From positions 4,094,719-4,158,718 of the forward strand of contig AP018180.1 of the NCBI GenBank assembly GCA_002368155.1: 64,000 nt of DNA, given 5' to 3'. Source of the DNA: Nostoc carneum NIES-2107. Its GTDB lineage: Bacteria; Cyanobacteriota; Cyanobacteriia; Cyanobacteriales; Nostocaceae. Made by a program: the position numbers and the translations under genes. This document shows positions 1 to 8,453 of this stretch, in pieces. The notes beneath the pieces are model-generated. The model did no database searches. It saw nothing but the letters and a program-made list of their open reading frames with translations, and was not told the origin of the DNA. The number at the start of each line of letters is the position of its first letter. Position 1 is the first letter of the stretch.

Positions 1-452
1 ATCAAGGCAATCATCAATACCAGATAAACTTTATCTGCTAGTTGACAAAAAACTTGTCCACCCCAAAGTGCTAAGAAATTTGGGTTTTTTAATACAGGTA
101 AAAACCCTTTTTGGGGTACATCATTTGATGGTTCATCTTTACCTGAATCAGGCCCCTTGACATCAGGTGGCTCTTTTGCTGAGGTAATAGCGGCTTGGCC
201 ATTAGCCTCAGCCTGAGTGGATTTGCCTTCTGAATTAATAAAATCAGGTTTTGATTTTTCCGATAGCCAATTTCTATTATTTGGCGAAATCTCCCGGGGG
301 GAAATTTCGTGGTTATTGATTTGACTGGGCCGAGACTTCGGGACAGCACTCAAATGGCTGGGTGCTGTAGAATCTGATGCTCTATTCTGTTTTTTGGCGT
401 AGCTCGGTGACAAAGGCAGGATTTTTGTATCCAAATCAGACGGTTGCATCAT
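1..452 (-). CDS. MFS transporter, N-terminal part (runs off left edge)
   Basis: The frame opens at an ATG-ATG pair at 452-447 and stays open to the window edge (about 150 codons). The first ~115 residues are polar and low-complexity, rich in Ser, Pro, Asn and Lys, with no membrane character. From about residue 120 the text turns into a typical major facilitator start ([20 protein letters not shown], then a hydrophobic helix), resembling cyanobacterial MFS permeases of the arabinose-efflux type. The start overlaps the recO stop codon by 17 bases, so the two are probably co-transcribed and translationally coupled. Substrate unknown. The long disordered cytoplasmic leader is unusual for MFS proteins. 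The family call rests on one and a half helices only, so confidence is moderate. Confidence 0.65.
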   Translation of the reverse strand, partial: MMQPSDLDTKILPLSPSYAKKQNRASDSTAPSHLSAVPKSRPSQINNHEISPREISPNNRNWLSEKSKPDFINSEGKSTQAEANGQAAITSAKEPPDVKGPDSGKDEPSNDVPQKGFLPVLKNPNFLALWGGQVFCQLADKVYLVLMIAL

Positions 453-1353
453 GGTTGGCAGCAAAGTAAGAATCGATTAAAGTGGCGGAGCGGATTGGAT
501 GACCCAAATGATACTGAGCATAATGGCGCAGAATTTGCTCAACAGCTAACCAGTTATTATCTCTGGTGGTACTAATTTGCATTATCTCTGGTTGTGACAG
601 CTGCTGGAGAATATCAAGTTCTTTTGCATTTAAGCGCTGAGAAATCACAGGTAGTTCTTGGCGATGCATCACTGTTTGGTAACCCGAGATGGTTGTAGCT
701 GGGGTTGGTGGAGAATGAGGCGATCGCATTCTGGCAGAATTGATTTGTCTCTCATTCTCTTTTTGTTTTCGCAAGTCTTCCCAAGTCTCTAAGCAAACTG
801 TGCCACCAGCAGAAATACTAAATCCTACCTGCCACTGCGGGTTTGTAAAATTTGGTATCAGGGGCCGTTGCGTGAGACAACAAACTTGCACTTGAGGTGT
901 TAGTCCCGCCAAAGCTAATAGGTGAAAAACTCCCTGAGACAGATGAGCTAAGATACTCGCTTCGTTGTTAGAAACTGCCTCCAACCGATTGAGATGTTCG
1001 TTAAGCAACTCATAAAGTTCTTCTTGGGGTTGTTCGCTCAAAGCTTGACTGAGGACTATTTCTGCTAGATATTGGCTAGCTGCCAATTTCCCTAAATCTT
1101 TAGTCAAACCTGGATAGGTTTTTACTGTTTGTGCTTGTGTAATTTTATCTAGCGATCGCCCTTTAGCAATCAGTAGTTCGTTGACGACAAACATCCCACT
1201 CCTACCACCCAGGCTTGAATTGTGCTTACGTGCCCCTGGGGCAACTGCTCGGATTAAACCGAACTCTTTTGTCAAAATTGTTACTATTCTATCTGATTCT
1301 CCCAGCGCCTGGGCTTTCAGATTAATTCCTGTTACTTGATAGGTTTTACTCAT
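436..1353 (-). CDS. recO: DNA repair protein RecO
   Basis: RecO works with RecF and RecR to load RecA on SSB-coated single-stranded DNA. The 305-residue product begins with the family's OB-fold N-terminus ([20 protein letters not shown], then [17 protein letters not shown]), followed by an all-helical middle ([16 protein letters not shown]) and a cyanobacterial-type C-terminal region with a CC..T segment near residue 162. Length is slightly above the bacterial norm (~240-280) because of a polar insert around residues 195-225. It overlaps the downstream MFS start by 17 bases and has no close upstream partner: deoC ends 141 bases before it on the same strand. Confidence 0.93.
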   Translation of the reverse strand: MSKTYQVTGINLKAQALGESDRIVTILTKEFGLIRAVAPGARKHNSSLGGRSGMFVVNELLIAKGRSLDKITQAQTVKTYPGLTKDLGKLAASQYLAEIVLSQALSEQPQEELYELLNEHLNRLEAVSNNEASILAHLSQGVFHLLALAGLTPQVQVCCLTQRPLIPNFTNPQWQVGFSISAGGTVCLETWEDLRKQKENERQINSARMRSPHSPPTPATTISGYQTVMHRQELPVISQRLNAKELDILQQLSQPEIMQISTTRDNNWLAVEQILRHYAQYHLGHPIRSATLIDSYFAANHDATV

Positions 1354-1494
1354 TAGCCAAGAGTCCGTAGGGGCGGGTTAAACCCGCATATCTAAGGGTA
1401 GATGCGATATTTTCGTTAAACCCACCCATACATTAGTCATAAGTCATGAGTCATTGATCTGAGTACAAAGAACGAATGACCAAAGGGCAAATGA
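1354..1494. repeat. Intergenic palindromic and tandem repeat debris
   Basis: The recO-deoC spacer holds a GGGCGGGTTAAACCCGC palindrome near 1371-1387 and a short tandem of GTCAT-type units (AGTCATAAGTCATGAGTCATT) near 1434-1456. Both are typical dispersed non-coding repeats of filamentous cyanobacteria. Confidence 0.5.
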
Positions 1495-2190
1495 CTATTC
1501 CACCTTTTCCAGGTTATCGCGCTGGCGGATTAAATCGATACCGCGAGATGTGCCTAATCGAGTAGCACCCGCCAAGATTAATTCTAGGGCTTGATTCACA
1601 GTACGAATACCACCTGAGGCCTTAATCCCTACTCTTTCGCGAGCAATCTCCTTCAATAGTTTTACATCTGCTACTGTCGCCCCCCCATTCCAACCTGTAC
1701 TGGTTTTTAAGAATGCGGCCCCTGCTTCCATCGCCAATTCTGCTGCCATTCTTTTCTCCGCCTCTGTCAACAGGTTGGTTTCTAAAATTACCTTTACAGG
1801 TTGTCCGGTTTCTTCACAAATTTCCGCAATCTCGCGGTGGACTGCTTCAGTTTTACCAGCTTTTAACCAACCCAAGTTGAGGACTACATCAAGTTCAGTG
1901 GCTCCATTTTCCACTGCTTCTTGAGCCTCATACAGCTTCACTGCGGAAGTAGTCGCTCCAGTCGGAAAGCCAATTACTGCACAGACTTTGGGATTTTTAC
2001 CGTGGAGGAGTTCTGCGGCTTGCTTTACATAGGTAGAGTGCAAGCAAACCGCCGCAAAATTAAATCTGTCTGCTTCTTCACACCATTGCTCAACCTGCTC
2101 TGGAGTCGCAGTTGGCGTTAACAGGGCGTGATCGATAAATGGCGCAATATCAATGTCGGGATAGTCTGCTGCCATCGTGCCTTTTGCCAA
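1495..2190 (-). CDS. deoC: Deoxyribose-phosphate aldolase
   Basis: DeoC reversibly splits 2-deoxyribose-5-phosphate into glyceraldehyde-3-phosphate and acetaldehyde in deoxynucleoside catabolism. The 231-residue TIM-barrel shows the whole catalytic set: D101 in ELDVVLNLG, the Schiff-base lysine K162 in [11 protein letters not shown], and K190 in GIKASGGIR, which tunes the first. Length is normal (220-260). The first six residues (MAKGTM) precede an internal Met that could also be the start at 2175. The gene is read toward recO but is separated from it by a repeat-bearing spacer, so co-transcription is possible but not shown. Confidence 0.95.
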   Translation of the reverse strand: MAKGTMAADYPDIDIAPFIDHALLTPTATPEQVEQWCEEADRFNFAAVCLHSTYVKQAAELLHGKNPKVCAVIGFPTGATTSAVKLYEAQEAVENGATELDVVLNLGWLKAGKTEAVHREIAEICEETGQPVKVILETNLLTEAEKRMAAELAMEAGAAFLKTSTGWNGGATVADVKLLKEIARERVGIKASGGIRTVNQALELILAGATRLGTSRGIDLIRQRDNLEKVE

Positions 2191-2442
2191 TTATTGATTA
2201 TTAAACTTTATAAAAAATTAAAACATTTCTTATATATATATTAAACCACATTTATTACGAGTTTATCCTGAAAACCGAACTGCTGAATAGGTCTTAAACG
2301 TTGGCTTTGCAAGTATCTTTAAATTGGTTCGGTATTCAAGTTGACATTAGAAAGCCTTAAGGTTACTAAGGTGAAATGTGATTGCTAATAATTTTATTAA
2401 ATTAAATTACCTGTCTAGCCTTATATATATAAACATAAGAAA

Positions 2443-3312
2443 ATGCCTAACACTACAGAATGGTTTACAGAAACTGTTGATGGTAAATTTCGTATTAATA
2501 GCAGGACAATCTATAAAACTTTATCTTCAGAGATAGTGAATAAACTAGAAAAAAATTTTTCAGTTAGTGAGATTTTAGACTGGCTCAGGAATGAAACAAG
2601 TAAAGCTTTTCAAGAGAAGTATTTACAAAGTCCTCAAGTTGGCGCTCTCAACAAAGCAATCGGAGGATGGAACGAGTTGATCGCTACTAGTTTATTGTCT
2701 GAGATTGTCTTAGATATTAATCAGAGAACTGGTGTCTGTATAGCTACCTTTGCGATGCCTAACTCAAGATTACAAATAGAAGGAATAGATGATGCCTATT
2801 CAAATTTTTTAAATCTATTTAACAAAAATAATTTTTCTAATATAAATCATGCTTTATCCAGAATTCAACCTTTTAAAGGTAAGATTTTTATGCCTAGCCC
2901 AGACTACATAATAACTATTATTAATAGTGAGGTAAATGCTACCATTGTTAATTCGCTTCTACATCAACAGGCAAAAGATCCATATAGTTTAGGACTTTTT
3001 AATTTTTTAAAAGGAAAGCTCGCTATAGAGGAAGTCAAAGCAGCAGTTTCTCTCAAAACTTCAAATCGTCCAGATCGTCGCTATCAACCTTTATTCGAGG
3101 CAGCTATGATAAAGGCAATGGGATATGTATTACAACAGGATTGGAAATATTTCATGGTTGTAAGTGACTTAACTCCTGCTGACAGAACTATATTTAGTAC
3201 AGCAATTTCTCCACACGGAGTTGCGCTTGAACAAAATTATAATTTAGTAGATGGTACCTATCCATATGCTAGAAAAGCCGATTTACTGCCGTTAATTTCC
3301 TCTGCAATTTAG
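2443..3312 (+). CDS. Type II restriction endonuclease, Cfr10I/Bse634I-like
   Basis: Predicted restriction enzyme of 289 residues, near the size of Cfr10I and Bse634I (~285-295). The family's split active site is visible: P153-D154, S203-L-K205 and, 14 residues after the lysine, E219; the D-to-K spacing (51) is also close to Bse634I. Between lysine and glutamate sits RPDRR (209-213), which in this family contacts the CCGG core of the target. Known relatives cut RCCGGY, GCCGGC or CRCCGGYG, so a CCGG-centred site is expected but the flanking bases cannot be predicted. It meets the cognate C5 methyltransferase tail-to-tail with a 4-base overlap. AT-rich composition and the IS630 element next door point to horizontal acquisition. 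Confidence 0.83.
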   Translation: MPNTTEWFTETVDGKFRINSRTIYKTLSSEIVNKLEKNFSVSEILDWLRNETSKAFQEKYLQSPQVGALNKAIGGWNELIATSLLSEIVLDINQRTGVCIATFAMPNSRLQIEGIDDAYSNFLNLFNKNNFSNINHALSRIQPFKGKIFMPSPDYIITIINSEVNATIVNSLLHQQAKDPYSLGLFNFLKGKLAIEEVKAAVSLKTSNRPDRRYQPLFEAAMIKAMGYVLQQDWKYFMVVSDLTPADRTIFSTAISPHGVALEQNYNLVDGTYPYARKADLLPLISSAI

Positions 3313-4508
3313 TTAAAAGTCAATGGCAACTCTAATTGTTTATAAATTTCCTGTCTGTAATCTCGTTCTTCAGCTACTAAGAAATCAATAATGCTTTGAG
3401 CTAATGCTTTTGATGCTAAGTATGGAACACCATTACCAATAGTTTTAAACATATTGGTGAGTGACATATTGGCAGGAAGTACAAAATTTTTTGGTAAAGA
3501 TTGTATAGCTAAAGCTTCTGCGACAGAGAGCCGACGAATTTTATAAGGATGCAAATGTACTTCATTATTTCCATAGCAGGCTGTCGGTGAGTAACGCCAC
3601 CTATGAAGACGTTTAAAAGATTTTTTAGAATCATCGCCTTCATCAATAGAAGCGAATTTTATAATACCAGATCTAGGTTGAAAATAGTGTTCAGCATTAG
3701 GATGATACAACACATTATTTTTTATAAACCAGTGTTCAACTGTTAACTCTTGAGGAATACCATCAGGACATGGCAATATAGAATTTTCCTTAAAAGGTTC
3801 ACGCTTATGCCAAGGATAAGCAAAAACTTTATTTTGCGGATATAAAATATATTTTTCCCAATTAAAAATACTCTCAGCGAGCTTATCATTAATATTAATT
3901 TTTATTCCTAAATCATTAAGCAAGCTATGGTGAAAGCCAATTAGAATTATTCTTTCTCTATCTTGAGGTACACCATATTCAATAGCGTTAATTAATTTTT
4001 CTGTTAATATATATCCAGCTTGCTGTAGCTGTTGCTTAAGAAATTCAAAAAATAAACGGTGTTTTGCCGTTTTCCATAAACCTTTAACATTCTCAAATAA
4101 AAAGAAATCTGGTAGATTTCGACAAATTAATTCAATATAGGTAGCCGATAGCTTCCCATTATCACCTAAGTGGCCCCTATTTTTTCCTCCAACAGAAAAA
4201 TCAGGACAAGGAGGGCCACCAATAAAGCCAACTATATCGTTATATTTGCGGCAATCTCGAACTAATTCCCATAAGCGTTGTGCTTGTAAACCTTCGAGAA
4301 ATTTACTTATGTCTCCTTCTTCTCCTTCATGATATCCATACTCTGGGATTTCTAGTTTGAGAATCTCTCGTGAATAGCGGTATGCTGCCATAAATGGAGA
4401 AAAAATCTCATTGACATAAACAATTTTAAAACCGCTATGTTCAAAGCCTAAATCTAGAAAACCTGAACCAGAAAAAAAAGAAAAAATAGAAGGACGGATA
4501 TTATTCAT
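3309..4508 (-). CDS. DNA (cytosine-5) methyltransferase, partner of the restriction enzyme
   Basis: Transfers methyl from AdoMet to C5 of cytosine and should protect the host from the adjacent endonuclease. Of the ten C5-MTase motifs the following are clear: motif I SFFSGSGFLDLGFE (10-23), motif IV GGPPCPDFS with catalytic C101, motif VI FENVKGLW (138-145), motif VIII QDRERIILIG (182-191), and motifs IX-X near the C-terminus ending in GNGVPYLASKALAQSI. The 399-residue length and the target-recognition region between VIII and IX are normal. No controller (C) protein gene is visible beside it. Upstream are ~270 AT-rich bases and then the IS630 element, so it must carry its own promoter there. 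Confidence 0.92.
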   Translation of the reverse strand: MNNIRPSIFSFFSGSGFLDLGFEHSGFKIVYVNEIFSPFMAAYRYSREILKLEIPEYGYHEGEEGDISKFLEGLQAQRLWELVRDCRKYNDIVGFIGGPPCPDFSVGGKNRGHLGDNGKLSATYIELICRNLPDFFLFENVKGLWKTAKHRLFFEFLKQQLQQAGYILTEKLINAIEYGVPQDRERIILIGFHHSLLNDLGIKININDKLAESIFNWEKYILYPQNKVFAYPWHKREPFKENSILPCPDGIPQELTVEHWFIKNNVLYHPNAEHYFQPRSGIIKFASIDEGDDSKKSFKRLHRWRYSPTACYGNNEVHLHPYKIRRLSVAEALAIQSLPKNFVLPANMSLTNMFKTIGNGVPYLASKALAQSIIDFLVAEERDYRQEIYKQLELPLTFN

Positions 4509-4784
4509 TGAACATTTATATAGTTACAGTTAGCGCATTAACAAATTTTAAGGCACTTTAATAACTTAAAATACAAATGTTTATTTTAAATTGAAAATTT
4601 ATAAATTCTAGCTATTTTAAATTTGTAATCGCTGTCTAAGAAAAGCTCCAAAAAGCTCCTGTTAGAACTTTAGTCATCAGGTTAACTTAGAACAATAAAG
4701 AAATTGCATTATAATTTAACATCATAGGAATTATACTTTCTTTCCTCAGACTGAAAATTGAGGTTTGTTATAATATAGCGTTTC

Positions 4785-5387
4785 TCAGTCTGGTGAAGTA
4801 CAGTAGCAACAATGGGTAAACCAATTATAAATATCATTCAATGAAACTTGATTAAAAGCAGTTTCAATCGCTTTTGCTAAATCTGGATAACTTCTAGCTC
4901 CAATAGAACGGAGTAGATTTTTAACTTTTGACCAACAATTTTCTATTGGCGAAAAATCAGGAGAATATGGTGGTAAATAAATCAATTTTGCTCCGGCGGA
5001 CTCGATTAGTTTTTCAACCTCTTTGCCTTTATGAATTGAGCAATTGTCCATGACTACGTAGGCACCCTCCCACAGTTTTGGAACTAATTTTTGAGAAATA
5101 TAAGCTTCAAATGTCAGCCCGTCAGTTGCACCTAAAATGCTATATTGACTAATCAAACCACAAAGACCAATTGCACCAATTATAGAGACATTTTTACTAC
5201 GCTTCTGAGGTCGTGAGCCATGCGCTCTTTTACCCTTTTTGGCACGGGCTGAATGTCTTATTAAAGATAGATTAGCTCCTGCTTCGTCAAGAAATATAAG
5301 GTTTTCAGTGGGTATACCATTAATTTTAAGCCAAAATTCTACTCTTAATGATTGAACTCTTTCAGTCTCTTTTTCGTCAGCGTGCAA
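4785..5387 (-). CDS. IS630 transposase, C-terminal DDE catalytic frame
   Basis: Second frame (200 residues from a TTG codon) carrying the RNase H-like catalytic domain: first Asp in LIFLDEAG, second in VVMDNCSIHKG, Glu in SPIENCWSKVK. It has no convincing own start. The natural product is a fusion made by a -1 shift on the A9 run at 5398-5390, which joins ...EISVKKK to TLHADEKETERV, the normal IS630 junction. The reading frame is undamaged, so the element may be active. Confidence 0.88.
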   Translation of the reverse strand: MHADEKETERVQSLRVEFWLKINGIPTENLIFLDEAGANLSLIRHSARAKKGKRAHGSRPQKRSKNVSIIGAIGLCGLISQYSILGATDGLTFEAYISQKLVPKLWEGAYVVMDNCSIHKGKEVEKLIESAGAKLIYLPPYSPDFSPIENCWSKVKNLLRSIGARSYPDLAKAIETAFNQVSLNDIYNWFTHCCYCTSPD

Positions 5388-5740
5388 TGTTTTTTTTTGA
5401 CGCTGATTTCCATTTTTTTGAGCATTCGGTCTACTGTAGCGATACTAATCGTTATCCCTATTTTATCAAAGAGGCTCTCACGAATTTCTTCCAAAGTGGC
5501 ATCGTTCTTGGCTTCTACTATTTCAAAAAGAACATCCAATTGTTCCTCATTTAACTTTGGTGGAGTTTGCTTAGTTCTGGTTTTTGGAGCAATATTGTTT
5601 GTTTCTCTATATTGTTTTAGTAGTTTCTCAATAAAACTTAAACTGACACAAAATCTTTTGGCTAAATCACGTTGTGATATTTCACCTATCTTATAGGTAT
5701 CAAATATTTTTTGGCGAAAGTCTAGGGAATATGGTTTCAT
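5345..5740 (-). CDS. IS630 transposase, N-terminal DNA-binding frame
   Basis: First of two overlapping frames (131 residues). It contains a helix-turn-helix of the kind that binds the element ends (KIFDTYKIGEISQRDLAKRF, then CVSLSFIEKLL) and a second helical region ending LKKMEISVKKK. The zero frame passes through a run of nine A residues in the transcript (5398-5390) and then continues out of frame to 5345. The catalytic residues are all in the next frame, so this product alone would be a DNA-binding protein without activity. Confidence 0.88.
   Translation of the reverse strand: MKPYSLDFRQKIFDTYKIGEISQRDLAKRFCVSLSFIEKLLKQYRETNNIAPKTRTKQTPPKLNEEQLDVLFEIVEAKNDATLEEIRESLFDKIGITISIATVDRMLKKMEISVKKKHCTLTKKRLKEFNH
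5390..5398 (-). promoter_or_regulatory. Slippery A9 run for transposase frameshifting
   Basis: In the transposase mRNA this reads AAAAAAAAAC within the overlap of the two frames. A -1 slip here fuses the helix-turn-helix half to the DDE half without a break. Homopolymer slippage is the usual way IS630 elements make full transposase. Confidence 0.65.
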
Positions 5741-5965
5741 TTTTATACTTGAGGAGATGCTCAGATTTAATCTTACAGTCTAAGTTATAAGCGTACTCCA
5801 CTAGCCTGAGAAACGCTATAGTACAAAAGATATTAGCTCTGCTCTTTATAAAGCGGAAATTTTAACACTTCATTTCGCAGGGATTATAGTTATTAGCATA
5901 GTTTTTCATCAAACTAATTTTGAGCTCGACGCAAAGACGCTAAAAATCAGCGCCTTTGCGTGAAA

Positions 5966-7405
5966 TTATCCTACAGCCTTCTCAACAGCAACTTCTGGTA
6001 ACAAACGCTTGACACTTTGTTTTACAAAACCTTGCAGAAAAGCCATCTGCTGATTTTGCTGGAAGACATTTTGTAAGGTTTGCCGCAACTTCTCCAAATT
6101 CAAGTTATTACCAGAATCTAGGGCTATTTCCTGTTGCTGGAAATACTCTATTAAACTTAAGCCAGCAACTCTGGTGAGATAAGCTGCACTAACTCCCTGT
6201 ACCACGCCACCAGCGACAAATGTGACGGCGTTACTTTTGAGAACAGTACTCACAGCTTTAGTAGAAAGTTCGACTAAACCTAGCTTCAGCATTAAGCTTC
6301 CCATTGTTCCAGCGACAGTTTGCGCCTGTTCCAAAGAAAATTTCTGCTGATAGATATTACCCAAATCCATTACCATTTGGGCATTAATCGCCGCAGTTGC
6401 TAAAACATCTAGTGCGGGGACTGGGTTAGCAAAAGCAGCAGCCGCAGCTATCCATTGATATTGTTCGATAGCTGGGGTAGCGCGATCGCGTCTGATATCA
6501 TTTAGCCAAGTTTTTGCTTCAGCTTTCAGCAAGTTAGCTTTTCTAATAGTTGTTGTCCAGGCTAACTTCTGTGCTTGCTGGGCTAAAATCTCTCCTAGTT
6601 GCTTTGTCAACGACTGGATATCTGCTGCTGGTTGTTCTAACCACTCTTGTACAGCACCATCAGCCTCATGTTTCCGGACTTTGACGGGAATGGGAGAGGC
6701 GGCTGTTGCAACTAAATTACCTTGTGTCCGTTGTTTCAGTGACAGCAAGATGCTAGCACGTTCATCAGGTAAATACTGGTCTTGTTTGTTGAAAACCAGC
6801 AAAACAGGTTGATTTGCAGCTTTTAGCTGCTGTAAAGTTTGAAATTCTGAATCGGTTAAATCACCGTTAGTCAGGAAGAGGAGAAAATCGGATGTTTCCA
6901 CTTCTGCCAAAACATCTGTATCTGATTTATTACCAGCTTGAATAAATAAAGGTGCTGTCTCTTGAAAGCTGACTTTTTGCTTGATTTCTGATTGCCAGCT
7001 AGATTTTAAAACTTCAATTAAGGTAGTTTTACCGACAGATTTCCCACCAGTAACAGCTAGTTTAAGTTCTTGCCTATCTAAATCTAAGAGTAATTGGTTA
7101 ACTTGTGTTCGTAAGTTCCCTAAGGCTGGATGTTGTTCTGATTCTTGTGCTAGTTGGTTAATTACGACTTCTGCTTTAGCGATCGCATTTTCTACATCTG
7201 CTCGTTCTACAAGCATTATATCAAGCTGCTCTACACTAGCTTTCGGGCGATTTTGCTGCAATAACCACAAACCACCGCCGACTGCCAAAGCACTCAGTAA
7301 CCCAAATTCTCCTACCTGCACTATGGAATCTTGCCAACTGTCTAACATCCACAGAGAAAACGACAGTCCCAATCCTCCTACTAAAATTGGTCGTTGCAAC
7401 TTCAC
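5966..7405 (-). CDS. Membrane-associated GTPase with C-terminal DUF697 domain
   Basis: A 479-residue protein with two hydrophobic segments at the N-terminus (about 7-21 and 33-50), a P-loop GTPase domain (Walker A GGKSVGKT at 120-127, NKQD specificity motif near 206) and a mostly helical hydrophobic C-terminal half of DUF697/YcjF type (FANPVPALDVLATAAINAQM). Cyanobacteria have several such Era/Der-like proteins tied to membranes and the chloroplast-type lineage; the cellular role is unknown. The next gene upstream on the same strand ends 45 bases before its start, so the two may be co-transcribed. Confidence 0.8.
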   Translation of the reverse strand: MKLQRPILVGGLGLSFSLWMLDSWQDSIVQVGEFGLLSALAVGGGLWLLQQNRPKASVEQLDIMLVERADVENAIAKAEVVINQLAQESEQHPALGNLRTQVNQLLLDLDRQELKLAVTGGKSVGKTTLIEVLKSSWQSEIKQKVSFQETAPLFIQAGNKSDTDVLAEVETSDFLLFLTNGDLTDSEFQTLQQLKAANQPVLLVFNKQDQYLPDERASILLSLKQRTQGNLVATAASPIPVKVRKHEADGAVQEWLEQPAADIQSLTKQLGEILAQQAQKLAWTTTIRKANLLKAEAKTWLNDIRRDRATPAIEQYQWIAAAAAFANPVPALDVLATAAINAQMVMDLGNIYQQKFSLEQAQTVAGTMGSLMLKLGLVELSTKAVSTVLKSNAVTFVAGGVVQGVSAAYLTRVAGLSLIEYFQQQEIALDSGNNLNLEKLRQTLQNVFQQNQQMAFLQGFVKQSVKRLLPEVAVEKAVG

Positions 7406-7450
7406 AACTATGACTCTCCGCGCTTTTTGGATGGCTTACTCCAGAATAGA

Positions 7451-7930
7451 TCAAAACCCTGCTTCCCCGAATGAGACAGGCGAACAAACACAATTTTCTT
7501 TACTTACCGCTTGTAAGATTAATTCCCAAGCTTCGCGATATTGTGCAGAACGAGGTTTACGCTGTCGTTTTTCAGTTTCCACAAGGTGGATTTCGCTACC
7601 ATAACCGATGAACACATCGACTGGGAAGATATAAAATATGTCAAGTTTTTCTATATATACTAAGGCAAAATCAAAGTCTGCTGTCTGATATGCCTCTCTT
7701 CGCATGAATCGGCGATTTGTTTTGGTGCGACGATTATCTACAACATAATTAAGAGAAGGCTGATCAAACCAAGCATATTTGACTTGAATTTTGAGTACAG
7801 TTCCTTCAATATCAAACGCTAAATCGTAAGGTAGCCTGTCGCCTACAGGTTTTAAAACTCCCCAACCCCGCTTTAAGGCGTGAAGAATAGCTGCTTGTTC
7901 TGCAATATCTCCTTTAAGCTTGGTGTCCAT
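7451..7930 (-). CDS. PD-(D/E)XK endonuclease of the group I intron-associated (I-Ssp6803I-like) family
   Basis: A 159-residue protein of the small PD-(D/E)XK family that includes I-Ssp6803I, the homing endonuclease of the Synechocystis tRNA-fMet intron. Visible landmarks: GDIAEQAA with E11, PYDLAFD with D36, and the IQVKYAW core with Q49 and K51 (Gln replacing the usual acidic residue, as in I-Ssp6803I). The C-terminal text REAWELILQ..VS..P VSFGEA resembles a broken reading frame inside the tRNA-fMet intron at 8336-8431, about 400 bases away. The gene itself is outside the intron. Relatives in cyanobacteria are often freestanding, so it could be a host nuclease of unknown role rather than a homing enzyme. 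Confidence 0.75.
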   Translation of the reverse strand: MDTKLKGDIAEQAAILHALKRGWGVLKPVGDRLPYDLAFDIEGTVLKIQVKYAWFDQPSLNYVVDNRRTKTNRRFMRREAYQTADFDFALVYIEKLDIFYIFPVDVFIGYGSEIHLVETEKRQRKPRSAQYREAWELILQAVSKENCVCSPVSFGEAGF

Positions 7931-8011
7931 AAGCTGTTACGCATTTAAGTTGCATAGTTACTCATCAGGATTGTCCAGAGTCAAAGGTCAAAAGTCCAAG
8001 TTTATCCTTGA

Positions 8012-8080
8012 CTCTTGAACGCCAGTTCACTCAACGGAGGGAACCTGGGGAGGTCACTGGCTGCTCTTGAGCCTTGACAA
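8012..8080. repeat. Dispersed palindromic repeat
   Basis: An imperfect palindrome built on CGCCAGTT...AACGGAGGGAACC...TCACTGGC lies between the endonuclease gene and the tRNA. This motif type is a common dispersed repeat of Nostoc-like genomes. No coding capacity. Confidence 0.45.
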
Positions 8081-8114
8081 CCCAAACAACAAAATGTGCA
8101 ATTTAGATATATAA

Positions 8115-8156
8115 AATAAATCCCCGAAACTATTTGTAGTTTCAGGGATTTATTGT
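8115..8156 (-). terminator. Intrinsic terminator after tRNA-fMet
   Basis: In the direction of the tRNA the sequence folds as AATAAATCCCTGAAACTA, a 4-base loop, TAGTTTCGGGGATTTATT, followed by T-rich sequence. It starts 11 bases after the encoded CCA. A T run also follows the hairpin on the other strand, so it could stop transcription both ways. Confidence 0.75.
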
Positions 8157-8209
8157 TTTTTTAATTTGGTGGCGGGAAGTGGATTTGAACCACTGACCTT
8201 CGGGTTATG

Positions 8210-8453
8210 CTTACCATCTACAGCTTTCGCTGCCCAGATTTACTGGTTTGTGGTCTGGACTGTCCCTTCACCCTCGCCTTTAACGTTAGGGTGCCTGCCT
8301 TCCAGTCTCTACACCTTCTCCATTTCTGGAGCTTGGTTCGGGATTACCACGCTAATGGCTTCCCCGAGTTTGACAGGTAAACGCACGTAAGTTTCTTCAC
8401 GTACCGCCCATTGCAAAACTAACTGATAAGCGTTTAGTTAACTTTGCTTGTTG
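8210..8453 (-). other. Group I intron in tRNA-fMet
   Basis: A 244-nt intron. The splice sites obey group I rules: the upstream exon ends in U (complement of 8454) and the intron ends in G (complement of 8210). Core elements are recognisable: an R-type segment GTGTAGAGACTGGAAGG and an S-type segment AAGGGACAGTCCAGACC, as in the tRNA group I introns of cyanobacteria. A reading-frame remnant of a homing endonuclease-like protein overlaps its 5' half. It is far too short for a full endonuclease gene. Confidence 0.85.
8336..8431 (-). pseudogene. Remnant of an I-Ssp6803I-like gene inside the intron
   Basis: In the intron one frame reads AYQLVLQWAVREETYVRLPV, then KLGEA, and stays open to a TAG within the R element. 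It has no start codon and a stop a few codons upstream. It lines up with the C-terminus of the freestanding endonuclease at 7451-7930 (AWELILQ.AV.KE...PVSFGEA). DNA similarity is also visible (GCTTCCCCGA..GACAGG). The rest of the gene is gone. Read as the leftover 3' end of an intron-borne homing endonuclease gene. Confidence 0.65.

Larger units (their letters stand above)
4776..5818 (-). mobile_element. IS630-family insertion sequence, complete
   Basis: A 1043-bp element bounded by imperfect inverted repeats. Including the flanking TA, the 28-base ends starting at 4774 and ending at 5820 match at 25 of 28 positions (TATAGCGTTTCTCAG..., ending AGTAC). A TA dinucleotide flanks each side (4774-4775 and 5819-5820), the target duplication expected of IS630/Tc1-mariner elements. 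It carries two overlapping reading frames that together make one transposase. A short non-autonomous element with the same ends lies at 60837-60931. Confidence 0.9.

Noticed and set aside
89-349. 86-codon minus-strand frame at the left edge
   Set aside because: It overlaps the MFS leader in another frame; the MFS frame reaches a recognisable transmembrane start, this one does not.
8166-8390. 74-codon plus-strand frame over the tRNA
   Set aside because: It lies antisense to tRNA-fMet and its intron; typical spurious protein call over a tRNA (GSGFEPLTFGLCLPS).
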